Source of the DNA: Spisula solida
Lineage: Eukaryota > Mollusca > Bivalvia > Venerida > Mactridae
Assembly (NCBI GenBank): GCA_947247005.1
Contig: OX365945.1
Location: forward strand, 15,444,501 to 15,508,500
DNA length: 64,000 bases
Direction: 5' to 3'
Shown piece after piece: positions 13,401-28,400 of the stretch. How positions within the stretch are numbered: the first letter of the stretch is position 1; each line of letters opens with the position of its first letter. A model generated the notes under the pieces. It saw nothing but the letters and a program-made list of their open reading frames with translations. It was not told the origin of the DNA and ran no database searches. The translations under genes were made by a program, and so were the position numbers.

Positions 13401-16400
13401 CAGCCATGAATCCTAGTTGTCTACAAGGGTCTGGGTCGGACCACAAACACCCACACACCCAAACACCCACTCTGGGTAAAACATGCCTATAAAGGAAAAC
13501 AGAGCAACAGATAAGGTTTTAAGTCATTGGGTATTTTACCCCCAAGTTTCAATTTTATTTGGGTTTTCACAAATTTTAATTTGGTATTTAATAAAATTAA
13601 TTGGGTAATTGGACTTTAATGTACTATTTTTTACTATAACATCATTTTCTATTTGCCTTTTCTTACTCCCTTCTCTCAAAATCTATTGGGATTTTAAGAA
13701 AATTAATTGGGTAATTACCCCAATACGCAGCTTATCTGTAGCTCTGGGAAAGATGATGTTTATTTGCTTGTAGACAAGTTGATGTAGACATGTAGGCAAT
13801 CACTGTCACATTAAACGTTAACCAATCCTATACAAACATGAATATTTGATTTTAACTTGTTATTTAAGTTTCATGAATACTAGTATTTTATATTGATAAA
13901 ACACCCATCCAGACTAACATTTAAGGCAACATTTGCAACCAGAATACAGAACAAACATGCTCGACCAGCAAGTATAGTGGGTCAAGCATTGGACTTGGAC
14001 TGTCACTATGTAACCTGTCCTGGTTGATCTGAGTTAAATTCCCATGGTGGAAGCTGCAGGTGATGTTATTACATGTCAAAGGTCTAAATGAGAAGTTGTT
14101 AGTTGCTTTAAAGAAGAACATGTCAGTACTGGTTAATATCTTTCCAGGTCAATTGGATGTACAAGCAGCAGCACATGGCAGACATTTTCTTGAAAAGCAA
14201 GAAAGCAGATACATGTAAAAACAGAAGCAATCAAATGAAGAAACAGGTTAATATTTTGCTGGTAAACCAAACAGAGTAGATGAAAGCACTCACAGCAATA
14301 TGGACATGTGTGGCAGACTGTATAGCATGGCAAGATAGTGTTACATGTACATTTATGCTAACAAAATATTGAACATAAATAAACACCTTGTTACATTATG
14401 CCAATAACATTGATAACAGCTCCACCTGATAAATATGGTTATCACAGTTTCAATAAGCTATATGGAATAATGATGTGCTATATGACTAATCTTATATTGC
14501 TAAGGAACTATATCTCAGCTGTCATTGTGCAGGGACTGGATCTGAGATCCAGGATCTCATCTCAATACACAGGGACTAGATCTCAGCTGTCATTGTGCAG
14601 GGACTGGATCTGAGATCCAGGATCTCATCTCAATACACAGGGACTAGATCTCAGCTGTCATTGTACAGGGACTAGATCTCAGCTGTCATTGTGCAGGGAC
14701 TGGATCTGAGATCCAGGATCTCATCTCAATACACAGGGACTAGGTCTCAGCTGTCATCGTGCAGGGACTGGATCTGAGATCCAGGATCTCATCTCAATAC
14801 ACAGGGACTAGGTCTCAGCTGCCATTGCGCAGAGTCTGGATCTGAGATCCAGGATCTCATCTCAATACATAGCGACTAGATCTCAGCTGCCATTGCGCAG
14901 AGACTGGTTCTGAGATCCAGGATCTCATCTTAATACACAGGGACTAGATCTCAGCTGTCAATATACAGAGTTAAACTTAAACCAAGTAAATCCAAACTGT
15001 CTGTCACCCAAATGTAAATGTCCTCTAAAAGTGAAATATTTATCAGCAATTTATCAGTAAATGACTTAATTTATCAACTTGCAAAATCATAAACCTTCAT
15101 TTAGGCCAGAGTTCTTTTATTTTTCGTTACTCGGACCCTCCTGTCCAAAAAAAATTGAAAAAAACTGAAAAAAAAAAAAAAATTGCATATAATGTTTTGA
15201 TGATAAATGGACCAGCCTTGTATTATTATTTCATTATTTTGTTAATAATAAGTTTTATTATATAAGTGTTTGACTGCAGTGTACTAGCCTTAAGATAAAT
15301 TGGCTGTATCTTGAAAACTAACCCTGTTGTTGAGTGTTGATTGCTTTAAATCGGACTGTCATTGATTATTCTACCACCAACAGCTTGTAGAAGCTATATT
15401 TTGGGAGTTTTTATTTTTATTTTTTCCCTCCTCCTGTGGATTTTTTTTTAAAAATGTCCAAGTAACAAAAAAAACTGGCCTTACACTTAGATAAGTCATT
15501 ACTCCACAGCTCAGAGCCCTAGTACAGTATGTACCTACATAATAAGCAAATAGTTACAATGTTTTAGTATGAACTTAAACACCTACACAAAGTTTATAAA
15601 ATAATCAAATGGGGGAGAATTTTGCTAGTTGAATAAGAACAAAAGATAAATGTCACCAAATTGATCTTTAAGTAAGTAATGAATAAGAACCTGAATGTAC
15701 AGACACTGATAAACAATAAATATCTGGACTACTTAAAGTACATTAATGTATTTTCTTTTCATTAAAACAAACATTATGTTTATGTTAATAGAAGGCTAAA
15801 ATGTTTTAAAGCCATCAAAAGAAAGCAAGTCTGGTAAAATGAAATTCTGAAATAATTCAGAAGTAATTAATTAATTATGGCCTTAAATCACTGAAATTCT
15901 ATTATATTTCTCAACAGCACACTGAACTTATTTGAGAATCGGATTGCATTATTGATTCCAACCTACATTACACTTTAATATTACAGCATCAGCCTGCATT
16001 GTAACATTCAAACATACAATCATAAATGAATATCATTTACATTTTGTTTCGCAAATGCATATAGTTATATGCATATTTTACGCAGCTACATGTACCTGTA
16101 TTAACTCTGAACTAGCACTATTTTCCTATATTGACTGTGACATTTGAAAACCAGGTTTCCAAACTAGGGCCTAACTGGTTCCAGCAAAAAAACAAGACTG
16201 CGTTCAATAAACGCTTATGCCCCCTGTGGAAGCCTTGTCCAAAATTAGGTAAAGGTGAAGGTCAAAATGGGGTCAGGTGATACAGGCATGTGGAGAGTGT
16301 TCATATATAACATCCATGCAAGTATGGAAGCTTTGTTGCATCCATAATGATGCTAGAAGAAACGGTCAATTTGGGTTAACCGGACGGACAGACGGACGAA

Positions 16401-19400
16401 CGAACGGACAGGTGAATCACTATATGCCTCCCGATCTATCGATACGGGGGCATAAAAACATTTCTGTTTAGTGATGCTAATTTTGAGTTCAGCCTCGCAT
16501 GGAAATTTACATAAAGACACATGCCAATATTTGAGATGAGATCTTGCTCAGATTGGGATGCTTAGGGAGATCAGGGCCTGGCATAAAAGTTAAACTATGC
16601 TTACGGGAATACGTGGCTCCAGACATGAGTTTTCTTTCAGCAAACCCAAGTCATTAAGGAAGTCTCTAATATGGCCAATGAGTACGACAAGACCGTAACA
16701 TATATATGTGGACACAGCGGCTAGTAGTGGTGTCTCTTCAAACGACTCCCAGTAATCCTTGCGCCAATCGGTTTCTTCTGTATGTACTACCTGAAAATAT
16801 ATAGTAAAACAATGAACAGCAAGATCTCACTTTTAGACAAAATTAATGTTTCACTCGGTGTTGAAAATCATAAGTGCCTTTTTGACTATATTGTACAGAA
16901 TTTTACTATTCTAAAGCCACATAAAAATATAATTTAAAAGAAAATTGACCCTTTCAAGTTCAGTTAGAATCCTGATGGTCAAAATGAGACTTTTTGGACA
17001 TTCAGTGTTCAAAATGTCAATTAAGGGTCAAATGATACCTCTGCTTAAAGATTCGATATGAAGACCACAATAATAAGAAGTTTTCATGGGGCACAAGCTG
17101 GTCTTATAATGGAGGGTTTACAGTAAGTTAGTGAAAACATGTGTTCTTGTTTACAAACAAACACCAGTAATTATTACAGAAGTTTACATCTACCAGGTGG
17201 CTGTTTAATTATGTGAGCACTAAGGCCAGAGTTCTTTTATTTTTCGTTACTCGGACCCTCCTGCCTAATTTTTCGGCATTTTCAAAAAAAAAATCGAAAA
17301 ACTGGAAAAAAACAAAATTGCATACAATGTTTTGATGATAAATGGACCAGCCTTGTATTATTATTTCATTATTTTGTTAATAATAAGTTTTATTATATTA
17401 GCGTTTCACTGTAGTGTACTAGTCTTAAGATAAATTGGCTGTTTTCTTGAAAACTAACACTGTTGTTGAGTGTTGATTGCTTTAAATTGGACTGTAATTG
17501 ACTATTCTACCACCAACAGCTCGTGGAAGCTATATTTTGGGAGTTTGTATTTTTATTTTTTTCCCTCCTCCTGTAGATTTTTTTCTGAAAAATGTCCGAG
17601 TAACAAAAAATTTAAAAACTCTTGCCTAAGACAGGTTTGACTGTGTATAATATACATCATTATAAGTAAAACCATACTTTATACTTTCCATGAATTATCA
17701 CATTATCTGGATAAATAAATTGGAGTTTATTCAGCATCCATAAAAATCATATTATCTGCCAGAAATTAATTAACAAGGCCAATACAAGAAATACAAGTTT
17801 ACTTTGTACATATTATATATACATGAAACACCTAGGTATAGTCGTGTCAGCAATGCTTATTTTCCTTATATCTTATTAAGGGGACAGGGTGGAACGGTGG
17901 CCACATGGTAAGTGCTCTACCAATCAGGAGGTCCCTGGTTCGAATGTTGGGTGACCATTAACATATGATTGTCTGTATAATGTGTAAAATTGTTGAATTA
18001 TAATATTCATAAACTGTACATGTCAAAATGCTAAATTATAAAATTACAGTCAAGTCGGTCATTATTCTATAAATAGTTTTAACATTAACAAAACATATGT
18101 CAAGCCTCAATGATATACATGTAAGTTACTGGATGAATGAATTATGGTCACATGACACAGTTAACTGGATCCATCATCATAGGATACCCAACGTACTGTA
18201 GGATCATACCCCCTTAACATCTGAGTCACATGACATCTATAAATAGCCAGGGGTCAAAATGTCACATTCCAGAAAATAAATTGTGAGTGTATAATGACTT
18301 CATTCAAGAAAGACTGGTTACCAGTCAAACTCGATCTAGATTGACAGAATATATTGTGTGATTCATACAGTTTCATGTATACTGACGTATATGCTTTGTT
18401 TCACCCATGAACTGGTCCCTTATGGGAAAATCTAATTGATGTCAGGTAGAGTCTCACAGTCTAACCTGTCTTAAGCAGCCAGTCTGCAGGGGCAGGGGTA
18501 TGGAATTCGTATATCAGACTTGCGCTTTTTGAGGGTCAAAATATGGCTTTTTGGAAATTTCAATTTCAAAACCCCTTCTCCCAAGTCAAATGGAACCCCT
18601 GCTATGTAATTCACACCATTTTCAAGTAACTTGCTCTTCCGTATTAAGCAACAGACAGTAGGATATGACAGTCACCATTAATGCCATGAAAGTACAGGAC
18701 AACAATGATATCAAACCCAGACTAGAGGGGTGACAGACTTTATACCAGCAATGCTCTACTGTAATTGCATTATTAAACCCAGTTTGGAAATAGTTAGATA
18801 ATACAAATTGCTTAATTCAGTGTTCGGTGATCAAACAAGTTTTAGTCAGGTTCAAAGATACATAAACATTCATGTCCTAGATATCAGACTATCATCATTA
18901 TTCATTTTTCATGGCCATCATTTAGTATGATTTACACATGATTGTATGTATGCAAACCAGACCTGATGCTAACACAGAAAGTATATTATGACACATAAAA
19001 TACTATGAAAAATGATTCATATTCACATAGTATGTAACACTATACTGTCATAAGTAAAAAATGGTCTATGGGCATCAAATTTTGTAAAATCTGGTTTATT
19101 TGTTTGGGATAGTAAATTTGCTGGTTTCAACCTCTCTTCATAAATCAGGTGCAATGTATTTCTGAGCTTGTGTATTTTTGGGGTCCGATGTTGTGATCAA
19201 TTAATATTGTCCCCCAATGAATAATAAATAATTTCATGTATAACAAACCAATTTTCAAGACACTTAATTGCATATTATGACTCCCTTGTTCCATATAATA
19301 TTTATATGCTTATAAGTAAAACCTCGTATCAGTTCATTAAAAGGTATTATCATAAGACATGTTATCAGTGTTCAACAATATCAAAGATCATAAACCAATT

Positions 19401-22400
19401 CCGATAATTCCATGACAATTGACTGGGAAGCGCTGTGCTTATGCAGCTGCAGTCACCTGCTGTTTAGATCCATGGTCTCACTATTGCCTAGCGCTCACTG
19501 AAATTTCCGACAGTTCTGATTTCTTCGGTAAATAAACTATTGCAATGCGACAAAGACCGATGTTATCCGCATGGAATAATGGAATTAGCCTGGTTCACGA
19601 CATTCTTACAAAATGCATCTTTTTTTTGGATTTTTTGTTTGAAATCGTAAACCATCGAGAACAGGTCACGTGCCCCTCCATGGACATTTTACTTTATGCT
19701 ATCCAACATACCTGCTCGCTCAAGGCTCGCAGGTAATAATGATTTTACAGCATCAAGTATCAAACCATGTTTACTTATATAGGACTACATTTTTGCCTTT
19801 GACAGAGACAGTCATTATAAGTGCAATGCATGGCCATTTGGTTTTATCCCTGCCTAAATGACCAATGATCTTCGGCTCTGGGGGCAGAGACATAAATGTT
19901 TGTGTGATACAAGCATGGTTATGCAAGGAATCCGGGTATGATACTCTAGCTCTTTCAAAATCGACTCCTTGGTTCCTGAATGTGCTCTGGCCAAGATTCG
20001 AACCAGGGACCTCTAGATCCGAAGTCTAGGGTATTACCCACTCGACCAAGAGCCACCCATCTTATTAATTCTTAATATTATGAAATAAATAAAATTTATC
20101 AGGCCTCAACAAATATTTTTAATAGCACTTGTCCTGCAATATAGACAAAGAAGCAAACCCCAAAATCTTATCCGTCCTATTATAGAATTAAAGAAGGAAA
20201 ACAATTTGCAGGACGAGCGGACGAGTAGATTTATTGAGGCCTGTTTATATATGCAAATAAATTGAATTTGGTAAATACTTGGTCAGTCAATAATAACAAA
20301 CATCAAGTCAATGGTAAAAATACATCAACTTCATCGAGTGGGCATGTTACACAGTTACAGTGACTATGGTCATAATTCACAGTGACTAAACAGAATATTT
20401 GATCATAATGTCCTGGTGTCATATAACCAACATTCCACATCAGTTCATAGCCAAATAATTGATTATGACGTTACTTGACATATGATAGATAGAGGATATT
20501 TGTTTGTTTTGATTGAATATGGTTTATATCTCATCGTGTAGTGATAAAATTCAATATTTTCAAGAGCGCGTAGCGCGAGTGAAAATATTAAAATTTTATC
20601 ACTACAAGATGAGATATTAACCATATTCAATCAAAACAAACAAATATTCTATTTATTTAATGCTTTTATGGTGTCAAAACTGGTACTATTTATTACAAAT
20701 TACCACTGTGGTTAGGCTACGTATGAATATGTTATTCCATTCATATTTTTCACTTCAAAATCCGCCATTTTGGATTATGGTGAATAGGTGAAAACGACTA
20801 TTTTGAGAATTTTGCATTAAATCATACACCAACTTGTAGGAAATGGTCTAACTAAGATTCTAACACGATCTGCGGATTAATCCATTAAATATAGAGCGGA
20901 CCTAACAATGTATTATTACCCCCATAAAACATACCTATCAAATTGGCTGTTTCTATTTACGCCCAGTATCACGTTACATATTTATGAATGAATGAACGTA
21001 AACTTTATAGTAAAATTTTCTATGAGTCACGATGACAAGGCGAGTTGCACGAGAATCCAGTGTTACAGCTATGACGCATCTATTTTTAGAAACTCCAATA
21101 TACTCTAGAAACTAAGTTTTATTAAAGATTCTGATAATCAATTCATTTATATTTTTCATTTTATGAAATAGATACCATATACTCGTGTTATTAAAATTGT
21201 TTCAATGTTTAAAATGTGGTATTTCCTTCAGAAAATTACGAAGGTCGTTTTCATTAACGAGGGAGGTAATTGTACCAGCTAATAAGCCACTCAATTTCAG
21301 CGTGGAATTATGTTCAATGTCAAATGGGTGAAAATGGAATGCGCGCAGTTAAATAGTGCAGGATATTATCGTATTTAGAATCGAAATAAAAACTCTGTTC
21401 TTGTATATTGTCGGTGAATAAAACACGGGCACTCGTTCGGATGCGGAAAATTAAATCACTCGTGCTACGCACTCGTGATTTAATTTTTCCGCATCCGAAC
21501 TCCTGCCCGTGTTTTATTCACCGACAATAAACGCGAACAGATTTTTATTTCTTAAATAAAACCCCCCACATGACATGTTTCCGTTCAGTAATAAAAAAAG
21601 TTACAGACATTTTAGTGTTGAGATTTTGGTAAATTAAAGTAGTCCCTGTGAGGGGGCGGAGCTTATATCAGTCACATTGTAGGTGATAACAAGTGACTGA
21701 TATAGGTTTTATTTCACTGATAGAACTCCATATCTCATCAGTTAGCATTAAATAATAGTAATTATTTACTAGTATAACTATTACATTTGGGCTAGAAAGT
21801 AATAATATTATAAAGAACAGACTTTACAGTGGCATGTACTTTATACCTCATTAAAGGTAATAGCCCAGAGCATGAGGCTAGTACTCAATGCCAGGCTAGG
21901 CCAATTAGACTTTAACTTTCGTGAATCCATTATTTTTAAACAGAAAAAAAATCCCATCCAAACTGCATACTCATAACATACAATCAACAATCATGTATCA
22001 CCAAAAAAAAATGACATGTATAATAACTCTAGTGGCTTCATAACTAATATCTCTAAAATTCTCTTTGATAAGTTTAAAGACGAAATATTATTCTATTGAT
22101 CATTAACTTGATACATGACATTCAGATTTCTAAATGTGTTTTATATCAATTATAATCATTTTATTAAAGCACAAACACACAAGCTTGTCATTATTAAACT
22201 GTTCAACTGCAACAGCATTGCTGTAAAATCATTCATTATCATGGGTATTATATTTTGTGAATTTTAGTAAAATTTCTATGTTGTGGGTCCCTTTTTTGCA
22301 TAAGACTGAGACAGTTTTGTGTATATGGTTATTCAATGATCTATATCTTCGAGGGAAGATAGAGCTTTGTGTGATGTACTGTAACAAGGATTACGGGAGC

Positions 22401-25400
22401 GCTACCCTAGCTCTTTCCGAATAGACTTCTTGGTTCTTCAACGTGCCCGGTGACGCGCGGTGTATAGCACAGATACATGCTAGCTACATCTGGGTTACCA
22501 CACAAGTTAGTCATCAATCATCCACTATAAATAAAGTCGTTATTATCATTAGAAGACAGGAAACCTAGAAGTTTAAGGTAATTTCAAGGACAAATTAATG
22601 TGTAGATTTGATTTTGTGGTTAATTTTATTCCTGAAATAAATGACCCATTGTCCCTGAAATTTCCGCACATTGGACCCTCAAGATTCTTTCTTACAATTA
22701 CAGTTACCGGTATATTTCCTGTAATAAAAGCGCAAAAGTCAGACAAAAGTATCAAAATGACCATTAAGATTCATCCAATGAAATCCCTTAGTATGAGCCC
22801 CTAATGAAAATGAAAGAGATAACAGTATTAAAGCCAGTTTTCATTGAAGAGATCTTAATTAATAGATTTACCATAGAAATAGACACGACAGGAAATGAGG
22901 TCCAACTCTGGAAAGAATAAATTCTGCTTGATTGCACACACAGATATTTTATAGGGTCATTATAATCTACATGCAGCACAAAAGAAGAACCAGTACTTGA
23001 GTATGGTGATATATACTGATATAAGGACACACATGGTGATATTGATCCGATCAGTTTTTCCTGGAATTAATATCCAATTAGTACTATACTTCACACAGGT
23101 ATGCATCTACTGGGGTTAAAATACAGGCTTAAATCATTCATATTCTTTTCTTGTTTTGAAAATTTGATTTCAGGGGTGATATTGATCTTACTTGACTTAA
23201 GGATAAGGACAACCAATCAGATCACACCATATTAAATTTTTCGTCAGTAACAAGCGATATGATTGGTTATCCTTATTCTCTAATTAAATAAGATCAATAT
23301 TGAATACTACCGCAGGTAACACCAACGGTATTCAAGTCATTTAAATATAACCCAGTCACTGCATTGCCAATCAATTTCCGGGAACTACCCTTTAATACAA
23401 GCCGAGTGCCTGAAGCAAGGGAGCTACACCCTTTTAGCGAATGGTATGTCGTAGGGGTGGGCCGATGCATCGAAATATCAATGCATTGCGATTCTGAGTG
23501 TCCCGATAATATGGATCGATAGTAAAAGTCTCGATCCCATAACTATCACCGATAGTTAGCTCAACTATTGATAGTTACGATAGTTTCCTTTTTATAAATA
23601 CAGTTTATTATTAATTTAAAACAACTTCCATTTTCGTTAAAAAACTAGTTGTAAATAACCACACGCATCAAAACAGCCACAATGGACCAATATCCTATTT
23701 CTGTCAAATTCATTTTAAATAATTTCAACAAATAGTAAATTTGTATGTTGTACATGAACAACAAAGTGATATCTTACACAGTGCAAATTTGCATTTACAA
23801 GTTAATCAAGTTTTCAAATCTTGGCAATAACTATTGCAATAGTATCGCAATTGTTTCCAGCAATACAATAGTATCGCAATAGTACTTTCAGCAATAGCAA
23901 TAGTATTCATACTATTGCAATAGTAAAAATTGGACTCAATCAAGTCACCCCTAATATGTCGCTGCCTGGGATCAAACGTCTTAACTTTCATCTCTAACCA
24001 CCCGGGCACTGAGGCCGCCCTCTTTGGGGATAAATCTTTACAATTTTCATCAATTTTATGAAAGAACCCCATAACGAAAGCAAATCACTACAGTTAAATA
24101 TTATAATGTTCTTACTACTTATTCTGTTGACATTTGAATCCAATCAAGTCACTATTTCACCATAGCGATTAATACACACGGAAATGTCTTGATTATGCAA
24201 CAGATATATACATGTATGTACTGTTAAATATCAATTACGCATACTGTAATTGGTGTGTTTGAAAGAATTGCTTTCATGTCGAAGATTGCAATAAAACCAG
24301 ATAATTAACAAAGTATTTTGTTTCGAACCCTGGGGTACAGGAAAATGCAAAGCAGGGGAAAGGGATGTGGTTAATAAGTAAATATAACCTTGGAGTTTTT
24401 TTAACGAAACATGATGAACTGTGACTCTAAAGTAGTAAAGTTGTCTACATCCTTTTTTATGCTGCATCAATATAAGAACATTTTATATGAGCATGATTGT
24501 ACTAGTCGAGAAGCCATAATATGCACAGCAAAACTTTGTTTACTATGTAAAGACAGCTACATGCATTGTATATTGAGGGCTCAGTGCAGAACTATTGTAT
24601 AGTCCAGCCAGAATAAAAATCCAGTGACGCAGCGGTCGAGTCCACTATAACGGTGTAAAACCTATTATAAAGGCTTATACTGTACAAACAACTATAATTT
24701 CAATGCTAAACTAACATACTTAACTTCGCTCTACCTGTTTAGACAATGGAAGTGATTTTTTGCGTACACATAAACTGCAACGTCACTGTCACAATATCCT
24801 AACTGGACTATACATGCCTATATAAATTGATGTACCGGTAGTTACAATAGTTTTGCACCGAGCCCTAGATATACTGTATCAACAAATACATTGAATTAAA
24901 GTATGATTATAAAGTACAACCACCCAAACCAGTCAGTCTGGAATTGAGGATTTGGAACACTACTTACAAGTTCCAATCAGCAAAAGTTTTCTTTTATTTT
25001 CTGCAATTGTACATAGTTACACAACGTTACAAGTGCTCACTTTGCCGACTGCCAAAGGTCTTTATTTCTGCAGAGTGCAGATCAGGCTGTAGAGGAAAAC
25101 TTGAGGAGCTGGCAGCTTATACAATCACTCAGGGTACCTCAGCAGTCTGCGAAATAAGCACTTGTCCAGTTGTCCGGGACAAGTACCGTAAATGTTGATT
25201 CAGGCATGTAACTTCGCAGTAACTATACATAGAGTATAATAGGAACTATTCAGTTGTGCCAATTCCGAGCAAGTAGTTTAAAATCCTAAATTCACAGACC
25301 GCCTCAGTGGTAAGTTGGCCTCAGGGACAATATATAAACTAACTAATTATAACAAGATTCCCTTCATTTGCCAAGCATAAATACTAAAACAAGTAATAAT

Positions 25401-28400
25401 GTATTATATATAAGCCATAAGGTTCAATCTCATTAAAATCAGACCGTAACAGTTGCTCCATTTCTTTACGATGTTAGAGATCTGACTACACTCCGTAAGA
25501 GGTCATGTTCAAATAACCTCTCTAGCGCACAATGACGTCACGTAGCCACAGCAGTGTTTCACTGCACTTTCAGACTTGTGAAAGCAGCGATTTGATTGGA
25601 TGACGTACATGACCCCACACAGAGTGTCATCAGATCCTATATCAGCGTAAAGTAGTGAAGCGTAATAAGGGTCTGATTTTAATGAGATTGCCATAAGGTT
25701 GTTCATGATAATGTGACACATCAAGTGATACATAGTGACCTACCTACAGATCATGTAATTTTTTTGCATTCAAGTTCAACTGAGACATATATGGAACATA
25801 TATGGAACACTAAGTAAAATTGCGCAAGGTAGCATGCCAGTTACCTACTACTTGTTTTGGTAACTGAGGTAACTTGCTCTATATCTATGGTAACTGATAT
25901 TGTGGCAAAATTATGCTAAATATGACAAAAGGACCCTTCCATTTCTAGTAACCAGGTAACTGCATTGTTTCTTTGGTAACTTGGAGGTAACTCTGGCATT
26001 TCAATGGTAATTGCCATCAATGGTGAAAGACCCAGCCTATTCTACAGTCGTAGGATGTGCCCATTCGGTTTTATCCCTGCCTAATTAGCCAATGACCTCC
26101 GGCTTTGAGGGAAGAGACAGAAAGTGTGTGTGATACATGGAATCCAGGTACTCTGTCCTAGCTCTTTCCGAATACACTCCTTGGTTCTTGGTTCACCGAT
26201 ACATACGAGACTACCTCTGGGTTTCCAACCAGTTTGTCTCTAGTTGGGTGGGAAACACTGAAAAGCATTTCAGAAATTTCCAGTGCTAAGACTGAGATTC
26301 GAACCAGGGATCTCCGGATTGGGAGTCATGATCCCTAACCACCCTAGATATGAACCACCCTTCCATGTGATATAAACAAGTTGTTCAAAAACATACAGTA
26401 ACCTGAGTACCATTTCCATTACTTTCTGCTATAAAATATGATTTTGTCACAAATGAAGGAGAGCAACAAGGTAAAGTAGTTTCTCAAATCAAGAAATAGA
26501 CTTTTAAAATAGAATGTCTCTATAATTAAAAGGCCTGTAACAAGTATAAATGGACCAACAGCTAGTAGTTGCATTTAATACATGTATGCTCCAATAAATC
26601 ACGTAACTTGGCAATCAGACTAAATCAACTATACCACATGGTTTCAGCGTAGACCTCCAGTGGGCAATCATTACAATTTGTAACTCCAATGAAAGTGTAG
26701 AGGATGACCTAATTTCTCAGTCAAGAAAGGTTTTATCAGACATAAATATTGACATAATGATACTACAGTAGATACCGACATACTTGTAACATAGTATCAC
26801 ATACAATGTATTATCAACCGATGTTTCATTGAAAATATTTGCTTGACAATATTGCGCAATATCATGCCATATAACATGATAGTAAATGTATAACTATAAC
26901 GATATCATGATGAGTAATATCATACCACTACATGGCATGATTAATGAACAATGGTCCCATGTTCTATATGCATGATAAAATTACAACCTCCTTCATAAAA
27001 ATGGTTATAACCAATTATTATATGTTAAAAAAACTTAAAAGCTTGTAAAGTTTGGCATAGCAAACAGTTGAATGAACAATCTGTATTTAAAATTTACATA
27101 CCCTTCAGAGAAAACAGATACCCTTATTCTTATTATGAAACAGACATCTTTACCTCATGCAGCAGGGATGTGGAAATTTCCAAATTTTTCAAGATGGACT
27201 GAAAAATCCACTTGCCCGAATACTTAATCAACTTGCCCAGGAAAACACAAAAAGCAAAAAAAATTCAGTTTCATTCAAATATTTATCATGTGAAGGATTA
27301 GAGTACTAGATAATTTTTGGTCAGTAATTTAGGGATTAATCATTGTTAAGGTAAAATAAGGCACTTAATATTATTTTTCTCGTGATAATTTTGCATTTGC
27401 CCAAGGGCGAGCTGGATGGAAAAATCGCCCAAGTCGGGCAAGTCAGACATAGGAATTCCACACCCCTGAATGCATGATCAGTCATTGTAACCCATTCCCA
27501 AAAACAAATGTCTAAATCATGCAATATTCTCTACATACCCACACCCATAGTTTTTTTTCTTTCCAAAAAAAGTATTACATATTTATTATTACAGAATCTT
27601 TCAAATTTTTTCAAAAAGTATTAGTAATATAAACTAAAAGATCTGTGAGTGACATGATTAAATAACCCATTACTTCACATAAAAATTATGCCTTTTGCGC
27701 ATCTCCTATATCTCCAGGCAAATGCTATTCAAAACATCACTTTCAAAACAGGATCCCTTCATTCCTGGTGTTATCCATGTAGGGGAAGCCAGGTCCCGAT
27801 CTCCCGAAACATCTTAGTCTGAGTTAAAACTTAAATCTCATCTCAAATATTGCCATGCCTCTTTAAGATAATAATATCCATGGGAGACTGTACTCAAAAC
27901 TCGCATCACAAAAAAGAAAACCTTATTCTTAGTTTTTTAACAGTAAAATTTAAAGAGCTCGAACCATCAATTTTATCGTAAACTCTGACTCTGCTTTGAT
28001 CAAAATCTCAATTTGAGATGAGATTTCTACTTGAGATGCTTTGGGAGATCGGGGTCAGGTCTGTTTCAATTTGTCAAGCAAATATGTCAAACATGAATTG
28101 TTTTATTTTGATAAAAACTCAAAACTTATATCATTTGCAAATCCTGTTCATCAGCATTGGGGTCTGTATCGACTCACAGCTAGACCCCTATATAAATTAT
28201 ATGTTCACCAGTTGTTATAGCTCGGAATTAGCTTTTTGTACAGTAAATGTGTATTACTAATATGATAGTTTTGATATCTCAACATACAGACACTGTACCA
28301 CTAAGTCTATGCTAGAACATAATGAGGTGTTTGAAGTACAACACAACACTTTAAATATAATGTATTGTATAAATGAAATTAAGTTTATCATTACTGGGGT

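Noticed and set aside
14511..14966. CRISPR-like array
   Set aside because: Units are contiguous 68-bp tandem repeats without unique spacers, in animal DNA.
19990..20060. Possible tRNA gene on the minus strand
   Set aside because: The acceptor stem does not pair and it continues into a SINE body.
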